This document shows positions 1 to 13,682 of a stretch of 64,000 nucleotides of DNA, one piece after another. The notes under the pieces are model-generated. The model saw nothing but the letters and a program-made list of their open reading frames with translations, did not search any database and was not told the DNA's origin. Both the position numbers and the translations under genes were made by a program. Source of the DNA: Sanghuangporus weigelae (Eukaryota > Basidiomycota > Agaricomycetes > Hymenochaetales > Hymenochaetaceae). Numbering within the stretch: position 1 is the stretch's first letter; each line of letters opens with the position of its first letter. The DNA lies in assembly GCA_033182465.1 (NCBI GenBank), contig CP137318.1, positions 4,030,001-4,094,000 of the forward strand. Reading direction: 5' to 3'.

Positions 1-793
1 ATCGATAGAAATTTAAGCAGCGTCTCGCCTACGTTAAACGTACATAAGCTTGAGCAAGATTACCGGTCGTGGACGTTCAAATTCTGGCCGCTGGCAGATA
101 AGCTAACTAGAAGCTTCGTTGGAGACTTTATCGCTCGTGGCCTGGGAGAACTGGCTTATGTCGACATCATGGGCGTCCGAACGCGAAGGAGATCCGGAAA
201 GTCCCCAAGTCCTAGTAACGCTACCCGGCGCTTCGTTTCCAAATCTCGTATCCCTGGCGGTAGTCCATAATGCAGCGTCCGGAACAAACTGTTTTGGGAG
301 GGTCGATTATCATTTCATCCATCCGTTCATGCCACTACTAAAGAGTCTTCACATCGCAACACCGACTTCTTTGGGTGCATATCCCAGCATGCCGTCTTCA
401 TGCGTCGGCCACCAGCTTCTTAAGGAAATACATTGCAACAAGCCCAGCTTGACCCATCTGATTCTCTGCCATGACTGGTTTCTGGCGGAAGAGTTGGTCA
501 TGATGGCCTTGTTTGGACCAGATTGGCCAGCGGTGCAAAACAGCGGAAGGTTGCCTGGAAATCTGCAGTCCATCAATCTGCGATATAGCTTTGTGCCGCG
601 TCCGCATGACTCCACAGCTTATCATCAGCTTGCGAAGAACTTTGTCAACGTCGTCCGAGGACGTGGCATAGATGGTCTGGAAGCTCATCTTCCGGAGCCA
701 TGGTTTCCTCAGAGAGGTAGACGGTGATACGAGTTGCTAATGTCCGAGTGGAAGGAACTCTCGTATCACAATGGAAAGATAGACGGCGCCTGA
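1..793 (+). pseudogene. F-box-like family gene, copy 1, 5' cut by window edge, broken
   Basis: This is the C-terminal part of the same family as the genes at 1239, 2762, 20205 (minus) and 42958. Family landmarks can be read in order: FWPLADKL at about 90-110, the LETLSLVAWENW block at about 117-155, FPNLVSLAVVHNA, PLLKSLHIATP, the LFGPDWPA block near 510, LPGNLQSINL near 555, and the terminal YELLMSEWKE at 728-757. These do not share one frame. The FWPLADKL segment and the LETLSL segment are in different frames, and the terminal YELLMSEWKE lies in a different frame from the long open stretch that stops at 725-727. Two frameshifts in a single-exon gene point to a pseudogene. Introns at these points are not excluded, but intact relatives have none. 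The 5' half lies outside the window. Confidence 0.75.
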
Positions 794-1238
794 CGCAGCA
801 TCCGATTTCGTTTCATCTCTCGTATGTTGTTTAACTGAAGAAGAATCGAGATGTGAAATATTTTCATGAACGTCAACAATCATCGGTCGGCTCGATTTCA
901 TCATCTCATACATCAGATTTCGGATTACGGCATAATGGTTTGTGGAACTTCTCGCGTTTTTGCGCCAAGTCTTGAATGCCTTAGCTCAAGCACATACATA
1001 TAATCAGAGGCTGACCAGTAGGCTTTGGAAGCCGGTCTGTTATTGTTCATCTTTCACAGTTTCGTGAGAAAGCACAATGTTGTTATATTGGTAGCACATG
1101 AATGAACATCAACGGTACTTATTTTTGTATAGGACATGCATAGCCTTGTGATCCCATCAATCCGTTGCTTTGCCCTTCTCTCTTGCCAACGCTCATCTTT
1201 CCAGTCCTCAGCATAGCTCTTCTCCTCTCTCGTCAAGC
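794..1238. other. intergenic, no gene seen
   Basis: This 445-bp spacer lies between F-box-like copies 1 and 2. Its last ~110 bp resemble the stretch upstream of copy 3 (2640-2760): both carry a CATAGCC...GTGATC block and a pyrimidine-rich run before the start codon. The tandem duplication therefore probably carried promoter sequence with it. Confidence 0.6.
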
Positions 1239-2300
1239 ATGGATGCCTGTCCCACTGAAGTCGTGTCTCTTATCGTCAAGTGCGCATGCTCATCGGATTT
1301 CGGTCAAACGGCTCGTAGTATTGGTCTCGTCTCGAAATTCTTTCAAGCCATTGCGAAACCCATCGAGCTTCGCATCATTGCAGTCTCTGGTCTCAAGCAG
1401 CTTCAAGGTGCGGTTGAAATGCTGCACTCTTTAAAAGCCTCGAACAGTAGCGAAGTGGTCGACGTGCGGCATTTATTCATCTGTGAGGCAACGCACGCGG
1501 TTGCCGCTGATTACGTTCCACGAAGCGGCTATGGGCATACAAGACATGGAGTTCTGGGTGACACGACTGATCGCGAGAACTCCGACAAGTTTTGGAAACT
1601 GGCTGGAGCTCTTGTACGGAACGCGAGTCCCAACCTTCAAACCCTCTCCTTACTAACCCTGGTGAACTGGTCCGCACCTCTACGCTCAGTTTCAAGGCCT
1701 GTCAACCCCAAAGTCCTTGGCGTACTGTCCGGTGTAGCATTTCCGAACCTCGAATCACTTACCGTGAGCCACGATGCGACTACCGAGTTTGTTTGCTCTG
1801 GCGAAGACAGGACTTTATTACAATCTCCTATAACTCCATCACTTCGGAGACTGCGCATCAGATCACCGATTTTCCTTTCGAGAATGAACTATCGTGACCA
1901 AAACACGCCCCAGGAGATTCACCCGTTATTCGTAAACGCGAAACGCCAGGAATCCAAGATAACTCACCTCATCATTTGCGAAGATAGGATGTGGACAGCA
2001 GAACGCGCGATGAAGACCATATTCGGCGTCGATTGGAGAGCCCAGCTGCAGAACGGAACATTACCAGGAGAGTTTCAATCAGTCATTCTGGAGCAGGGCA
2101 TCATGCCGAGATTTGGTTGCGGGACGGGATTTCGCAATTATCAGCTCCGGACGCAGCAGTTCGTTGACACCGTTGTTGGGCTGAACGTCAATGGATTGGA
2201 AGCACGTCTCCCTACCCCAGCCCACCCGGAAGCATGGAAGAGGGAATACGAGACTTTGTTGTCCGAGTGGAAAGAGCAAATCCTCGCAATCCGTAATTGA
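1239..2300 (+). CDS. F-box-like family protein, copy 2
   Basis: Single-exon gene for about 353 aa. The N-terminus (CPTEVVSLIVKCACS, then GLVSKFFQAIAKPIELR) has the spacing of an F-box-like helix pair: a short leucine/valine-rich helix, then an LVSK motif and an A-P-I-E-L segment. The rest contains regularly spaced hydrophobic segments (LQTLSLLTLVNW, FPNLESLTVSHDA, SLRRLRIRSP, ITHLIICED, LPGEFQSVILEQG), as in the degenerate leucine-rich tails of fungal F-box proteins, ending with YETLLSEWKEQ. The ATG at 1239 is chosen because all family members begin two to six residues before the CP motif. No catalytic residues are recognisable. By analogy with F-box proteins it might be an SCF ubiquitin-ligase substrate adaptor, but no substrate can be named. 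It forms a tandem pair with the gene at 2762. Confidence 0.8.
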   Translation: MDACPTEVVSLIVKCACSSDFGQTARSIGLVSKFFQAIAKPIELRIIAVSGLKQLQGAVEMLHSLKASNSSEVVDVRHLFICEATHAVAADYVPRSGYGHTRHGVLGDTTDRENSDKFWKLAGALVRNASPNLQTLSLLTLVNWSAPLRSVSRPVNPKVLGVLSGVAFPNLESLTVSHDATTEFVCSGEDRTLLQSPITPSLRRLRIRSPIFLSRMNYRDQNTPQEIHPLFVNAKRQESKITHLIICEDRMWTAERAMKTIFGVDWRAQLQNGTLPGEFQSVILEQGIMPRFGCGTGFRNYQLRTQQFVDTVVGLNVNGLEARLPTPAHPEAWKREYETLLSEWKEQILAIRN

Positions 2301-2761
2301 AACCGACCTTTCCTGTCTGTAAACCTCATCAGCAATCCTTTGCAACTATTTACACGTTGCTCAACCATCTTCCAGGACTCCTGTCAGTATCAACCCAGAA
2401 CATTACATAGAGTTCACGTGCTACGAAATTCCAATACTTAGTCTAACTGGCAAAGCTTTCCGGATAGTCGTATGTAACAGAATAAATTCTGAAATTACTA
2501 TGTATCCAGGATCGCGAACAGCCATCTGATTGGATTACCACGGGTCCTGTCACAGTTACTGATCACTCTCACAACTCTACAAAATTGCTATCTCGCATTG
2601 CCATCAGAAGGATTGATGGATGGTTTTGATATTCTATAGGACCGTCATAGCCTCGTGATCGTATAAATTCGTCGCCTTGCTCCCTTTCTCCTCAAGCAAC
2701 CCACGACTATTGACTCCTCCCCATGGGGCCAGCTCTCTGTCACTATTCGCCGTTCTCGCGC
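2301..2761. other. intergenic with duplicated promoter-like flank
   Basis: No gene seen in this 461-bp spacer. The last ~120 bp align by eye with the region just upstream of copy 2. A second in-frame ATG at 2723 would extend copy 3 by 13 residues, but homology favours 2762. Confidence 0.5.
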
Positions 2762-3856
2762 ATGAACAATTGTCCCACTGAAGTCGTCACACTCATTGTC
2801 GAGCTCGCATGCTCCTCGGATATCGGCCAAACGGCTCGCAGTGTTGGTCTCGTCTCGAAGTTATTTCGAGCCATCGCAGAGCCCATAGAGCTTCGCACCA
2901 TTGCAGTCGCTGGCATCAAGCAGCTTCAAAGTGCGATTGAAAGGATACGCTCTTTGAAAGTTTCGCACAGTAGCGAAGTGGTCGACGTGCGGCATTTGTT
3001 CATCTGCGAGCTGAGGAGCAAGCACGCGATTGCTGCTGATGTTAAATTTCGGAACATCATCGACGATTATCTTCCACGAAGCAGCTTCTGGCGTACGAGG
3101 CAGGGAGTTCGGGCCGAAGCGTATTATCGCGAGAATTCCGATGAATTTTGGAGACTGGCCGGTGACCTTGTCAGGGATGCGAGCCCTATCCTTGAAACTC
3201 TCTTCTTATTGGCCTCGGAGAACTGGCTTGCACAACGAGGATCGACTTTCAGACCCGTTAATCCCAAAGCTCTCGGCGTATTGTCCGGTGTGGCATTTCC
3301 GAGCCTTGTATCACTTACCGTGAATCACGATGCTCGCATCGAGATTGCCTACCTTGGCGAAAACGGGTCCTTATTCCAGATTCCTATAACTCCATCACTT
3401 CGGAGACTACATATTAAATCACCAATTTTCCTTTCGAGAATGTATGATCGTGACCAGGACACGCCCGAAGAAGCTCACCCGCTGCTTGATAATGTGAGAA
3501 GCGAGGAATCCAAGATAATCCATCTCGTTGTTTGCGAAGATAGGACGTGGACAGCAGAACGCGCGATGAAGACCATATTCGGTGTCGATTGGAGAGCCCA
3601 TCTGCAAAATGGAACATTACCAGGAGAGCTTCAGTCGGTCGTTCTGGAGCAGGGCATTATGCCGAAGTTCGGCTGCGGGACGGGATTTCGCAATTATCGG
3701 CTCTGGACTCAGCAGTTCGTCGATACGATCGCTGGACTTAATGTCGATGGGCTGGAGACACGTCTCCCTACTCCCATCTACCCGGAAGCAGGGAAGAGGG
3801 AATACGAGCTTCTGTTGTCCGAGTGGAAAGAGGAAATCATCGCGTTTCGTCGATAA
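2762..3856 (+). CDS. F-box-like family protein, copy 3
   Basis: Single-exon gene for about 364 aa, closest to copy 2. The N-terminus reads NNCPTEVVTLIVELACSS and then GLVSKLFRAIAEPIELR. Later landmarks are DVRHLFICE, EFWRLAGDLV, VLSGVAFPSLVSLTV, SLRRLHIKSP, IIHLVVCEDRTW, a shared TAERAMKTIFGVDWRA block and the terminal YELLLSEWKEE. Compared with copy 2 it has about ten extra residues after the HLFICE block. Nucleotide identity with copy 2 is high in the 3' half (3400-3720 against 1840-2160), which indicates a fairly recent tandem duplication or later conversion. The function is inferred only from the F-box-like N-terminus. A possible role as a substrate adaptor for an SCF complex is not shown by the sequence. 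Confidence 0.8.
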   Translation: MNNCPTEVVTLIVELACSSDIGQTARSVGLVSKLFRAIAEPIELRTIAVAGIKQLQSAIERIRSLKVSHSSEVVDVRHLFICELRSKHAIAADVKFRNIIDDYLPRSSFWRTRQGVRAEAYYRENSDEFWRLAGDLVRDASPILETLFLLASENWLAQRGSTFRPVNPKALGVLSGVAFPSLVSLTVNHDARIEIAYLGENGSLFQIPITPSLRRLHIKSPIFLSRMYDRDQDTPEEAHPLLDNVRSEESKIIHLVVCEDRTWTAERAMKTIFGVDWRAHLQNGTLPGELQSVVLEQGIMPKFGCGTGFRNYRLWTQQFVDTIAGLNVDGLETRLPTPIYPEAGKREYELLLSEWKEEIIAFRR

Positions 3857-4542
3857 ATATTTTTTCATCCGACTCTGTAGCGTCTGTCATCCACTGTGGT
3901 CATCGATAATTTTGAGCCTGACGTACCTGTGCTACGAGATCCATACAGCAGCTATTTGTCTTTTAGATGATTGTTAGTTGTTTAAGGCTGCTTCAAATAA
4001 GCTCTTAGAGCTTAAGTCGGATTCCTGCTACCCAAACAAATCACATTGACGTATACTGAAGGAGCTTTAATACTCATTGGGTATGCGTTAACCTTGCTCA
4101 ATCGTGATTAGAGTTTTGTGCTTTAGACTTCGGCTTTCAAGTCTTCCTAATACGCTTGATTACATCTTAGTAGTATTGACCACCGCTCTTCGCGCGAGTA
4201 GGGGTTTGATGAGCAGCAGCTTATAAATGCAGAAGTCTGCGGACGGATGGCTCGTGGCTACACTGGGTAGAACAAATCAACCTGAAGTAATCACAAATGT
4301 TGTCATCGCATATACATCGTCCTTATAGTGGAGGGAACCATAGGAGAACCGTAATGGTACAAAGTTATACAGGATTCCAAGAAATTGCGCAGGTGTCAAG
4401 AAAGGTGATACAATGCGTTATACTCGCATTTATAATTGCTTTAACCTCCAAAGAAGAGCTCATATTTATGAAGCTATCAGTGATTCCTTTAGCGAAGCAG
4501 TATTCCTCGAATTCTGCCGAGAAGTATTAGACACCCAAAGAA
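3857..4542. other. intergenic, convergent 3' flanks
   Basis: This 686-bp AT-rich spacer separates the 3' ends of F-box-like copy 3 (plus) and esterase A (minus). Open stretches on the plus strand (for example 4297-4530) have no recognisable motif. Confidence 0.5.
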
Positions 4543-6766
4543 TCAGTGAAGCAAAGCCTCTGCATTCGCGTTGAGAAATTCAATCTGTCCCGCGCGGAAA
4601 GTATCTCGTATCATCCTGGTATCCGAGCTATTGAGTAGCAAGACGGACTGACCAATGAAATAGCAGGTCAGTAGAGCACAAAAGAAAGCAGAGATGCACT
4701 TACGTCAGATTCCCAGCTCGAGTTGTACTGCGTCCAAATGGGACCTGAAAAACGGTGAAGTCAGAACGACAGCCTCAGACAGCTAGACAAGCATCTTCAG
4801 CATACGCGACGCGTTCCCGAACTGGTCGTTAGGATCGAGGCTCGTTGCAAATGAAATCCAATAATCCATCATGTTCTTACTCAACACAGACGAAGACGGG
4901 ATGAACTGTTGAACCCCGTAAACATACGTCAATTCGGCACCGTGCGAGACTGATGCAAGTATCAGCTTTCCGCGTCAACTCCATCGGTCTGATTCGATGG
5001 TTACTTACCTCCAGCATAGTCCTCCATACTAAGAAGGCTATTTGGATCCGCAAAGAGATACGCGAATGCCTTGACCCCATTTTGCGCTGCAGCCTGTGTC
5101 AGCTGTCGGCGCAATGACGTAAAAGCGACATCACAGAATACTGCACACGCCTGCTTGTACGCTGGATCTAAGTCGAATGTATTGTCTCCTGTGCCAAATG
5201 GTGACCCTTCTGCTGGTATGTTGGGATAGATGTCAAGGATAGCGTCAATCACGAATCCGTGTTCCAAATCTGACACAGCAGAAGGCGTCGTGTTGGTGAG
5301 CAACCATTGTCTTAACAAATCGGTCGAATTGAAAGTAGTCGGGACGAATGCGGTGCCTAGGACAATAGCGGAGAGTCAGATTCAAACAATACAAAAGTAT
5401 GTAGCTGCGTCTCGTACCTTCATCCAGATTCGTCCCTGCAATGAATGGGATACGCGCGAATTCTCCACGAGAAAGCAACCTGGACGGAAGGTCAGGAATG
5501 ATCCCACCCGGACCATCGATCACTGGCGAGAATGGGAACTGCGAGTTCGCATTTTCAAGTGCCAGAACCGTAGCGTTAAATATGCCCTCTGACGATGCAT
5601 TACGCAGACAATCAAATGAGGCATTGTCTGATGCATTCGCGCATCCTGGGACGGCTGAGACGAAACCTTGCCAGACATCTTCGCGGTCAGAGGCATTGAG
5701 GAGTGTATTCGTGGCTGCTAAACCCGACTCCAGTATCTAATCTTTCGCTTTAGTCTCAGAGCATAGATCGGATACGTTTGACTTACCGCAGCGCGAGCAA
5801 GGTCGAAAGTCTGGTTAAGTAGAAGCTGAGCGATTATAATCGAACCTGCGCTCTCCCCAAATACGGTCACCTTTGAATACAGAAGGATTGATCAATATCT
5901 CATCTCAGAGCAAGCATCTTGCAAAATAATATCTAACCTTGTTTTGGTCCCCTCCGAATGCACCAATGTTGTTTTGAATCCATGTCAAGGCCGCTATCAC
6001 GTCCTTGTTCCCCAGATTCAATACACCTAGCCTTTCAGCTTCCCCACCCTGAGGAAATCCAAGCGGACCAACTCGGTAATTGAAGTTAGCATAGATTATA
6101 GATGTATTCTGATTTGTTTTTTTATCAGCGTCGTTTTCAATGGTCGGACCAGACGCAGCCAACTCACCCTTTGTATGCTGTAGTCTACTAAGAAACTGCT
6201 GTCGAATATAGATGAATATCCTCCTGGAAAATAAGTCAGGATAAACCTTTTTGAAGATGTGGAGAAATGAACCCTGAAAACCGCCTCCGTACACCCAGAC
6301 CATAACGGGTAGTGCGTCGCTCTCGTTCACTCCGGCTGGTCTGTTGATGTTCACAGTCAGACAGTCCTCTGACATGACAGTTGGATCAAAATCTCCGCCC
6401 TGTTCAGTGGAGTGTTAAGAAAGGGCTAACTAGATGAAGAATGTATCTTACGCTCTGTACGCAGTAGAGTCCATAGTCTGTGGCATTGAGGACCGGGACC
6501 CCGGGGTCAAGCTTCAGCACTGGAGCTGAGAAGCGTAGAGCTCCGATGGGTGGTTCAGCAAATGGTATACCTAGTAGACAATGCAACATTCAGTAATCCT
6601 TTTCAGGCAGCACTAAGTCTGAAAACAGCTGACCACCAAAGAATTCTTTTCCCGATGAGGATGACCCATAGATCGTCGTTTCGCCAAGCTGGACCTGAGG
6701 CTGTCCAGCCGCCAGCCCTACAAGGCACAGGAGAACACACTTGGTAAAGCAGCGTAGGGCTGGCAT
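4543..6766 (-). CDS. secreted type-B carboxylesterase/lipase A
   Basis: Multi-exon member of the alpha/beta-hydrolase carboxylesterase family (PF00135, Candida rugosa lipase/cholinesterase-like). It hydrolyses carboxylic esters outside the cell. The start at 6766 gives a signal peptide (KCVLLCLVGLAAG), followed by PQVQLGETTIYG and, after an intron, IPFAEPPIGALRFSAPV. Further landmarks are SEDCLTVNI, the oxyanion-hole YGGGF, NFNYRVGPLGFP and NLGNKDVIAALTWIQNNI. The nucleophile elbow is FGESAGS (catalytic Ser), the acidic residue is in AGTNLDEG, and the catalytic His is in AHGAELTYVYG near 4940. The C-terminus ends IEFLNANAEALLH. Around 6130-6280 (coding minus) a small exon reading GYSSIFDSS fits the usual segment after the GGGF loop, so all introns can be reconciled and the copy looks functional. 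It is a tandem paralogue of the gene at 7513-9695. Nothing identifies the substrate. Confidence 0.85.
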
Positions 6767-7512
6767 TCTAGCAATCGACTGGAGTAGACGTCGCTGAGAT
6801 TCTCAAACCATTTCCAGCTCCTGTATAAATACTTTGAGTCTCTGCAGTGAGACAGAAAGTGTCAGAGAGAGTTGGCGGATAAACAGGCATCTCTTCCCAG
6901 CAGTTGGCAAAAACACAGGATGAAGCATGACAAGTTTCCGCAAGTTCGTGATTGCGATTTCTTCTAATCCCGCAGACATCAACATGTATGACGACGACAC
7001 GACCTTTGGATTCCATAAGTCCTGTGCTCTTACATGAAGGTAAGGTAAGAAGTACGTCTCCATCCAGCGCTCATCCACGAGACCGAGACAGTTTCGATTC
7101 GATATCGAAGGTATAAAAATACTTATCATTACTCCGACATAGCCGGAATCAGGGAAGAATGAGTACCGGGTCTTGCCCACTGAACAGACAGAGGGTCTCG
7201 TAAGTGCTGAATAGATTGGAAGCATTTCTGCAGCATTCGAATGGCACGATGGTCTTTCGCGAAACATCTCGTGTTTCGATGAGTGCACATTTCAATTACT
7301 GTATCCACACCGCAGGCCCCGAGGATAAACAGTTGTGTATGGAAGGCCGGCTGTGCATTATTGGTGGGGTGGGAATGTGATTTCAAATGAAGATACTTTA
7401 TCATTCGTAATCTCCATCGATATTTCATAAAGCTAGACTTAATTTACCCGGAAAATAATTCCCTTTCGATTGCCCACTTTGCTACATGAACGTTGTGGAT
7501 GAGATTGGAACG
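6767..7512. other. intergenic between tandem esterases
   Basis: This 746-bp spacer holds the promoter of esterase A and the 3' flank of esterase B. A run near 6825-6835 (CTGTATAAATAC on the coding strand of neither gene with certainty) is TATA-like. No gene seen. Confidence 0.45.
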
Positions 7513-9695
<2,183 letters not shown>

Positions 9696-10290
9696 GACGG
9701 TAATTCAGTCAGTGAATCATTCTCCCAATGCATGCGCAATAATATATTCGCTGTACAATGACTGGCACGAGAAAACAATGACAATAAGTAAGCGAGTAAG
9801 CATTGAACAATGATGAAGACGCGCAGATTCGCACGATGAAAATGTTCCCAGATAATCATGCGGCACAAGAAGCCCGTTTCCAGAGGCATCAAATTTATAC
9901 CAATTTGAGTGGTTGAACATGCTAGCGGTAAAGTCCGTCGGGATTCTCCAGGACTGTGTCGAAGAATAAATCCAGAAAAGGTATGAGAGAAGTGGAGAAG
10001 GCCGCACTGATCCCGCCTAGCATACAGACATATGGTGTCTCCCTTGGAGTTCTCATTGGCATGAACCTGGATGTGTTATCAATACTGAGTCAGAAATCCA
10101 GGAGACCGTAGGAAAATGCGGCCTACGCGGTGCGCTAGATACTCCCAACACGTAATTCTGCACAGGCTAGACAAGAGATAGATCCAGACAGCATATTGGC
10201 TGCTGATATGGAATAAACAAGTACAGAGCGCCGAGCGTTGGCGAGCCGGTAGAATCGCAAATATGAAAAAAAAAATGGAGTCAGGTCGTA
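9696..10290. other. intergenic, upstream of esterase B
   Basis: About 600 bp with no supported gene. An A/T run occurs at 10264-10275. The region separates esterase B from the eroded esterase copy and presumably contains the promoter of esterase B. Confidence 0.4.
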
Positions 10291-10935
10291 TTCGCAAGCA
10301 ACATCAGTGAAGCAGTGCTTCTGGGTGTTCGCTTTGAAATCCCATTTGTTTTATTGGAATGTGCTATGTAGATGATCTCTGTTAAAAAGTTGACGAGACC
10401 CAAATAAAGACAAATACTAGCGAACGGCGATGTACCTCAGCTTTGAGGTATACCACGTCCACACAGTACCTGAAGAGTTTAAATGTTAGTACAGTCACTT
10501 AAAGACAGCTTCTAAATCCACAGTACGTACACGACATGTTTCCGCGTCCCTCATTTGAGCAGCGAATGAAATCCAATTTAAACATTAGTAAATACATGTA
10601 AACCGGCTCAACCAAATGGCCACTGATCGGTCCTGCGGAATACCACACACGTTTACCGCCTCAGGGCCGTAGCACAATTTCCGCATTCGACGCCACCGGC
10701 AAAATACAGGCATGATTGATTACTTCCGAGAGATGGACAATTAGCCAAAGTCTGCAGAACCGTAGAGAGATACACAAACACCTTGATGCCATGCTGACTG
10801 ACTTCGGTGCAATGAAGTGAACATAACATCAACGACTACTTCTGAAATCTGCTTGAATGCAGGAACAAGCCCGAACGTCTCATCTTCTCCTCCACAGACC
10901 TTCCAAATAACATTATGATTTTAACCGTCCATTAG
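10291..10935 (-). pseudogene. eroded 3' part of a third carboxylesterase
   Basis: Patches of this region align by eye with the 3' third of esterase B. The stretch at 10290-10330 resembles the terminal exon encoding PEALLH. The stretch at 10650-10700 resembles the catalytic-His exon boundary. The stretch at 10715-10900 resembles 7955-8140 of esterase B (the segment coding PQTS..PPYLGG and the preceding helix). Many small indels and stops interrupt the frame and the 5' two thirds are missing, so this is a relic and not a gene. Only this outline is claimed; the ends are approximate. Confidence 0.6.
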
Positions 10936-11263
10936 ACTTCTAGCTGACGGATCGACATGAACTACCTGAGCACTGGGACGATTTCAGACAGTTTAAAAAA
11001 TAGATGGTCATAGTCGACTTACAGAGTTCCATCGCCCAGCAAATGCGCTCATTTAGCCAAGGTAACAATTTCTAGATGACCAATTTGATTGCTGATATGG
11101 AAAACACGGTACAGCACTCAACAAAGCGGTGGAATTACAATATAAAATCGTCAAGATTAGAATCTATTGCGCTTTCTCGCGCCTTGTTTACCTAAATCAG
11201 TCATTCTGAGAGAGAGAGAAAGCGGTCAACGGACGCTGAGTGATATCCGACAAGAGCATATAC
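10936..11263. other. intergenic, no gene seen
   Basis: About 330 bp between the esterase relic and the 3' end of CSN7. There is a short GA-rich run near 11208-11220 and no gene. Confidence 0.4.
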
Positions 11264-12359
11264 TCACTTGAATTTCCTCCCCTTTCCCGCATCTAAGATT
11301 GATAGCGAGGTCGTTAATCCACCTTGGTTTACTGTACCGCTACCACCCCGAGGCTCGTCAATGTCCATATCTGCGTCGTCTCTTTCCCGATCACCGCCGC
11401 GACCTGGACGTAACGATCTGTTTTCTTTCTTCACTTCAGCAAGCGTAGCTTGGACCGCTCGTTCTTGTTCTTCGCGTGCGAGCTTATTAGATAATTCTTG
11501 AGAGGCAAGCTGAGCGAGTTGAGAGTCAAGCGTGGTGAGAACCGATGAAGTTGTTTGCGCCCTATCGCATAGCTCCGATAAGTCAACGGTGTTTCAAACC
11601 AGGAGACCAAGACGACAAAGAAGGTGAGAGAAAGAACGTCTCACCAGGCTTGCAATGAGGTTAACAGAATCTGCACTTGTCCTGGTCCAAGATCCCTCCC
11701 GATAACATACTCAACCTCAAACTGCTGTTCCTTCTGGTCGAGCTTCCCCCGCATGAGGTCGAGGTAGATGGCATCGATGATCAGATCTTCGAGCTCACGT
11801 ATCGTCGGAATCTGGAGTGACCGTAACAGCAGGGCGTAAGGAAGGATCTACATTTGAGGTGTAGAGAGTGAGCTGCACGAGGGATCAGCCAAAAATGAAT
11901 ACATGAAAGGCGTACTCGATGGTCCAGAGCAAGAGATATGATCGTTAGGAGTCGTAGTTTCGTTAATTGAGACTGATTCAAAGGCGGTAGTATATCTCTC
12001 GAATCTACGTCGGGTCGCGAATCAGCCATGAATAAATAAGACAGTCAGGGCTCACTGTTGTAATCATCGAGTGAGCCGTATGCAAAGAGCTCCAACAATC
12101 TAAAATGTGGTGCTTGTTCATTCTTTGAAAGCTGATCCATCAATCAATACACATCTCGCGACTCGAGACAGCAGACAAGTCTAAGTCTCCATACCTCCTG
12201 GATATTGGGCATTTCTAACAGCTCTCCGAATACAAAAACGCCAGGCGCAGATGTTGCGTCTTGACATAACTTCGCCGCAGCGGCGCCTTTCGCGCTTTTT
12301 GACATCAACAGGAAAGGTTCAAGCCTTGAAGCTGCATTTGAAGATAATTCAAGCGCCAT
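11264..12359 (-). CDS. CSN7: COP9 signalosome subunit 7 (PCI domain)
   Basis: Subunit of the COP9 signalosome, the nuclear/cytosolic complex that removes Nedd8 from cullin-RING ubiquitin ligases. The first exon reads [20 protein letters not shown], then [19 protein letters not shown], a signature of the CSN7 N-terminal helices. Later exons give the PCI winged-helix part: [40 protein letters not shown], then a helix-rich tail with [20 protein letters not shown]. The C-terminus is Gly/Arg/Asp-rich and ends GKGRKFK. The start at 12359 is the first ATG and fits family length. Because cullin ligases are its substrates, it is functionally linked to SCF/F-box biology, but its position between esterases and ATP11 looks coincidental. 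Confidence 0.88.
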
Positions 12360-12511
12360 TCCAAAGCTCTAGATAGGAGATGGAGGACGGCAAGAAAGGC
12401 GCAGTGGCGGCTTTCTTCTCGACGCGTGCCTCGTGGTATTACGTACGCGTAAATCTAACGTAAGCTTCGACCACAGTAACTCTCCAAGAAGGTATAGATT
12501 TTACAGTGCAA

Positions 12512-13682
12512 CTATGAAGTAGGATCTACGTGTTTCAACAGGTCCTCCCACCGGAACTCGGATGGATTCTCGTTGAATGTCCTTAACAACTCCGTCCGCT
12601 CCTTACTCACCGCTGTTTCCTCCTGTTCACCACGAGTCTGAGCAAGATAAAACCTCTGTAATCCCAGAGCAAGCAGCTGCGCTTCCTGTTGGCTCAGTAA
12701 ATACTTCCCATTGCCAGCCGCAGACGGTGTCAACTCGCCGCGCAGAAGGACAAGCTGGTGACTTTGTGCGAGGTCCGGGTACATCGTAAGTACAAGGTGA
12801 GGTGTTGCGAATGTCTGATGTGTTTTGTATTCCAGAAGCGGTGTGAAGAGGACAGTGGCGATCGGATGAACGGGCGCAGGCGGAATTACATTCTCTGGTA
12901 GGGGCGCATCGAGTATACTTGGAGACGATATTCGAGGTGCGGGATGAAAGGCCCATTGCATGAAGAAAAACTCATATCCAGTCGTTTCTTCTTTCTGATT
13001 ACTATCGGAAGCTTCTGCTTGACGAGCTTCCCGGATCAGAGGTAGAATGAAGCTCGGATATTGCTTGCCCGTCTCCAAGAGCTTTTCGTATGTATTCAAG
13101 GGTACGGACGCAGAGAGGTACCCTCGTCCTGTCCCTCCAGATCGAGATGCATGAAACACTGTCCAAAGAGCGGATATTTGCTCAGGTGTGTGAGGAGTCC
13201 GGAGCACCTTGCGGATGTCCATGATCTCGGAAAGAGACTGATCATCGTCAATTAAAATGCGCATTTTTTGATGGACAAAGCAGCCAACAAACCTTGACAG
13301 GTGACTCATCTTTCCTCCCATTTTGCTTTGCCAATCCTCCGTCTATTGTTTCGTCTTTTTCAAGCTTCTTCTCTGCTTGTTCTCGGAGAACTTGTGCTTC
13401 TGGTAGTGGTGACCGAGACTTCTCCTTTACTTTCTGCTTGAGCTCATCAACCGAAACCCCTTGCCTGTTCAATAGATACGAGTGGCAGTTCGATAACTGA
13501 GCAGAGAAATAATCAAAGGAAGGAGACTTGCCAACTTACTCCTCAGCTTGTCTCTGGACTTTTTCAAGATACTTCTGAGCGATGTTGCATCGAATGCGCG
13601 TTACATGGAACGCCCTTGAGTACGACGGAAATTTAATGAACCGATTCAAGGCTGACTGGCGAGCACACCGCAGAAGCAACAT
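12512..13682 (-). CDS. ATP11: mitochondrial F1-ATPase assembly factor ATP11
   Basis: Chaperone that binds unassembled F1 beta subunit during ATP synthase assembly in the mitochondrial matrix (ATP11/ATPAF1 family). The start at 13682 gives an Arg-rich, acid-free presequence (LLLRCARQSALNRFIKF). After an intron comes a charged linker (GVSVDELKQKVKEKSRSPLP). The last exons carry the conserved core: LSEIMDIRKVLRTPHTPEQI, LWTVFHASR, YPSFILPLIREA, GYEFFFMQWAF, FTPLLEYKTHQ and the final helix AQLLALGLQRFYLAQTRGE. The gene is divergent from the SDR gene across 191 bp, which implies a shared promoter region containing a CACGTG box at 13736-13741. Confidence 0.92.
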
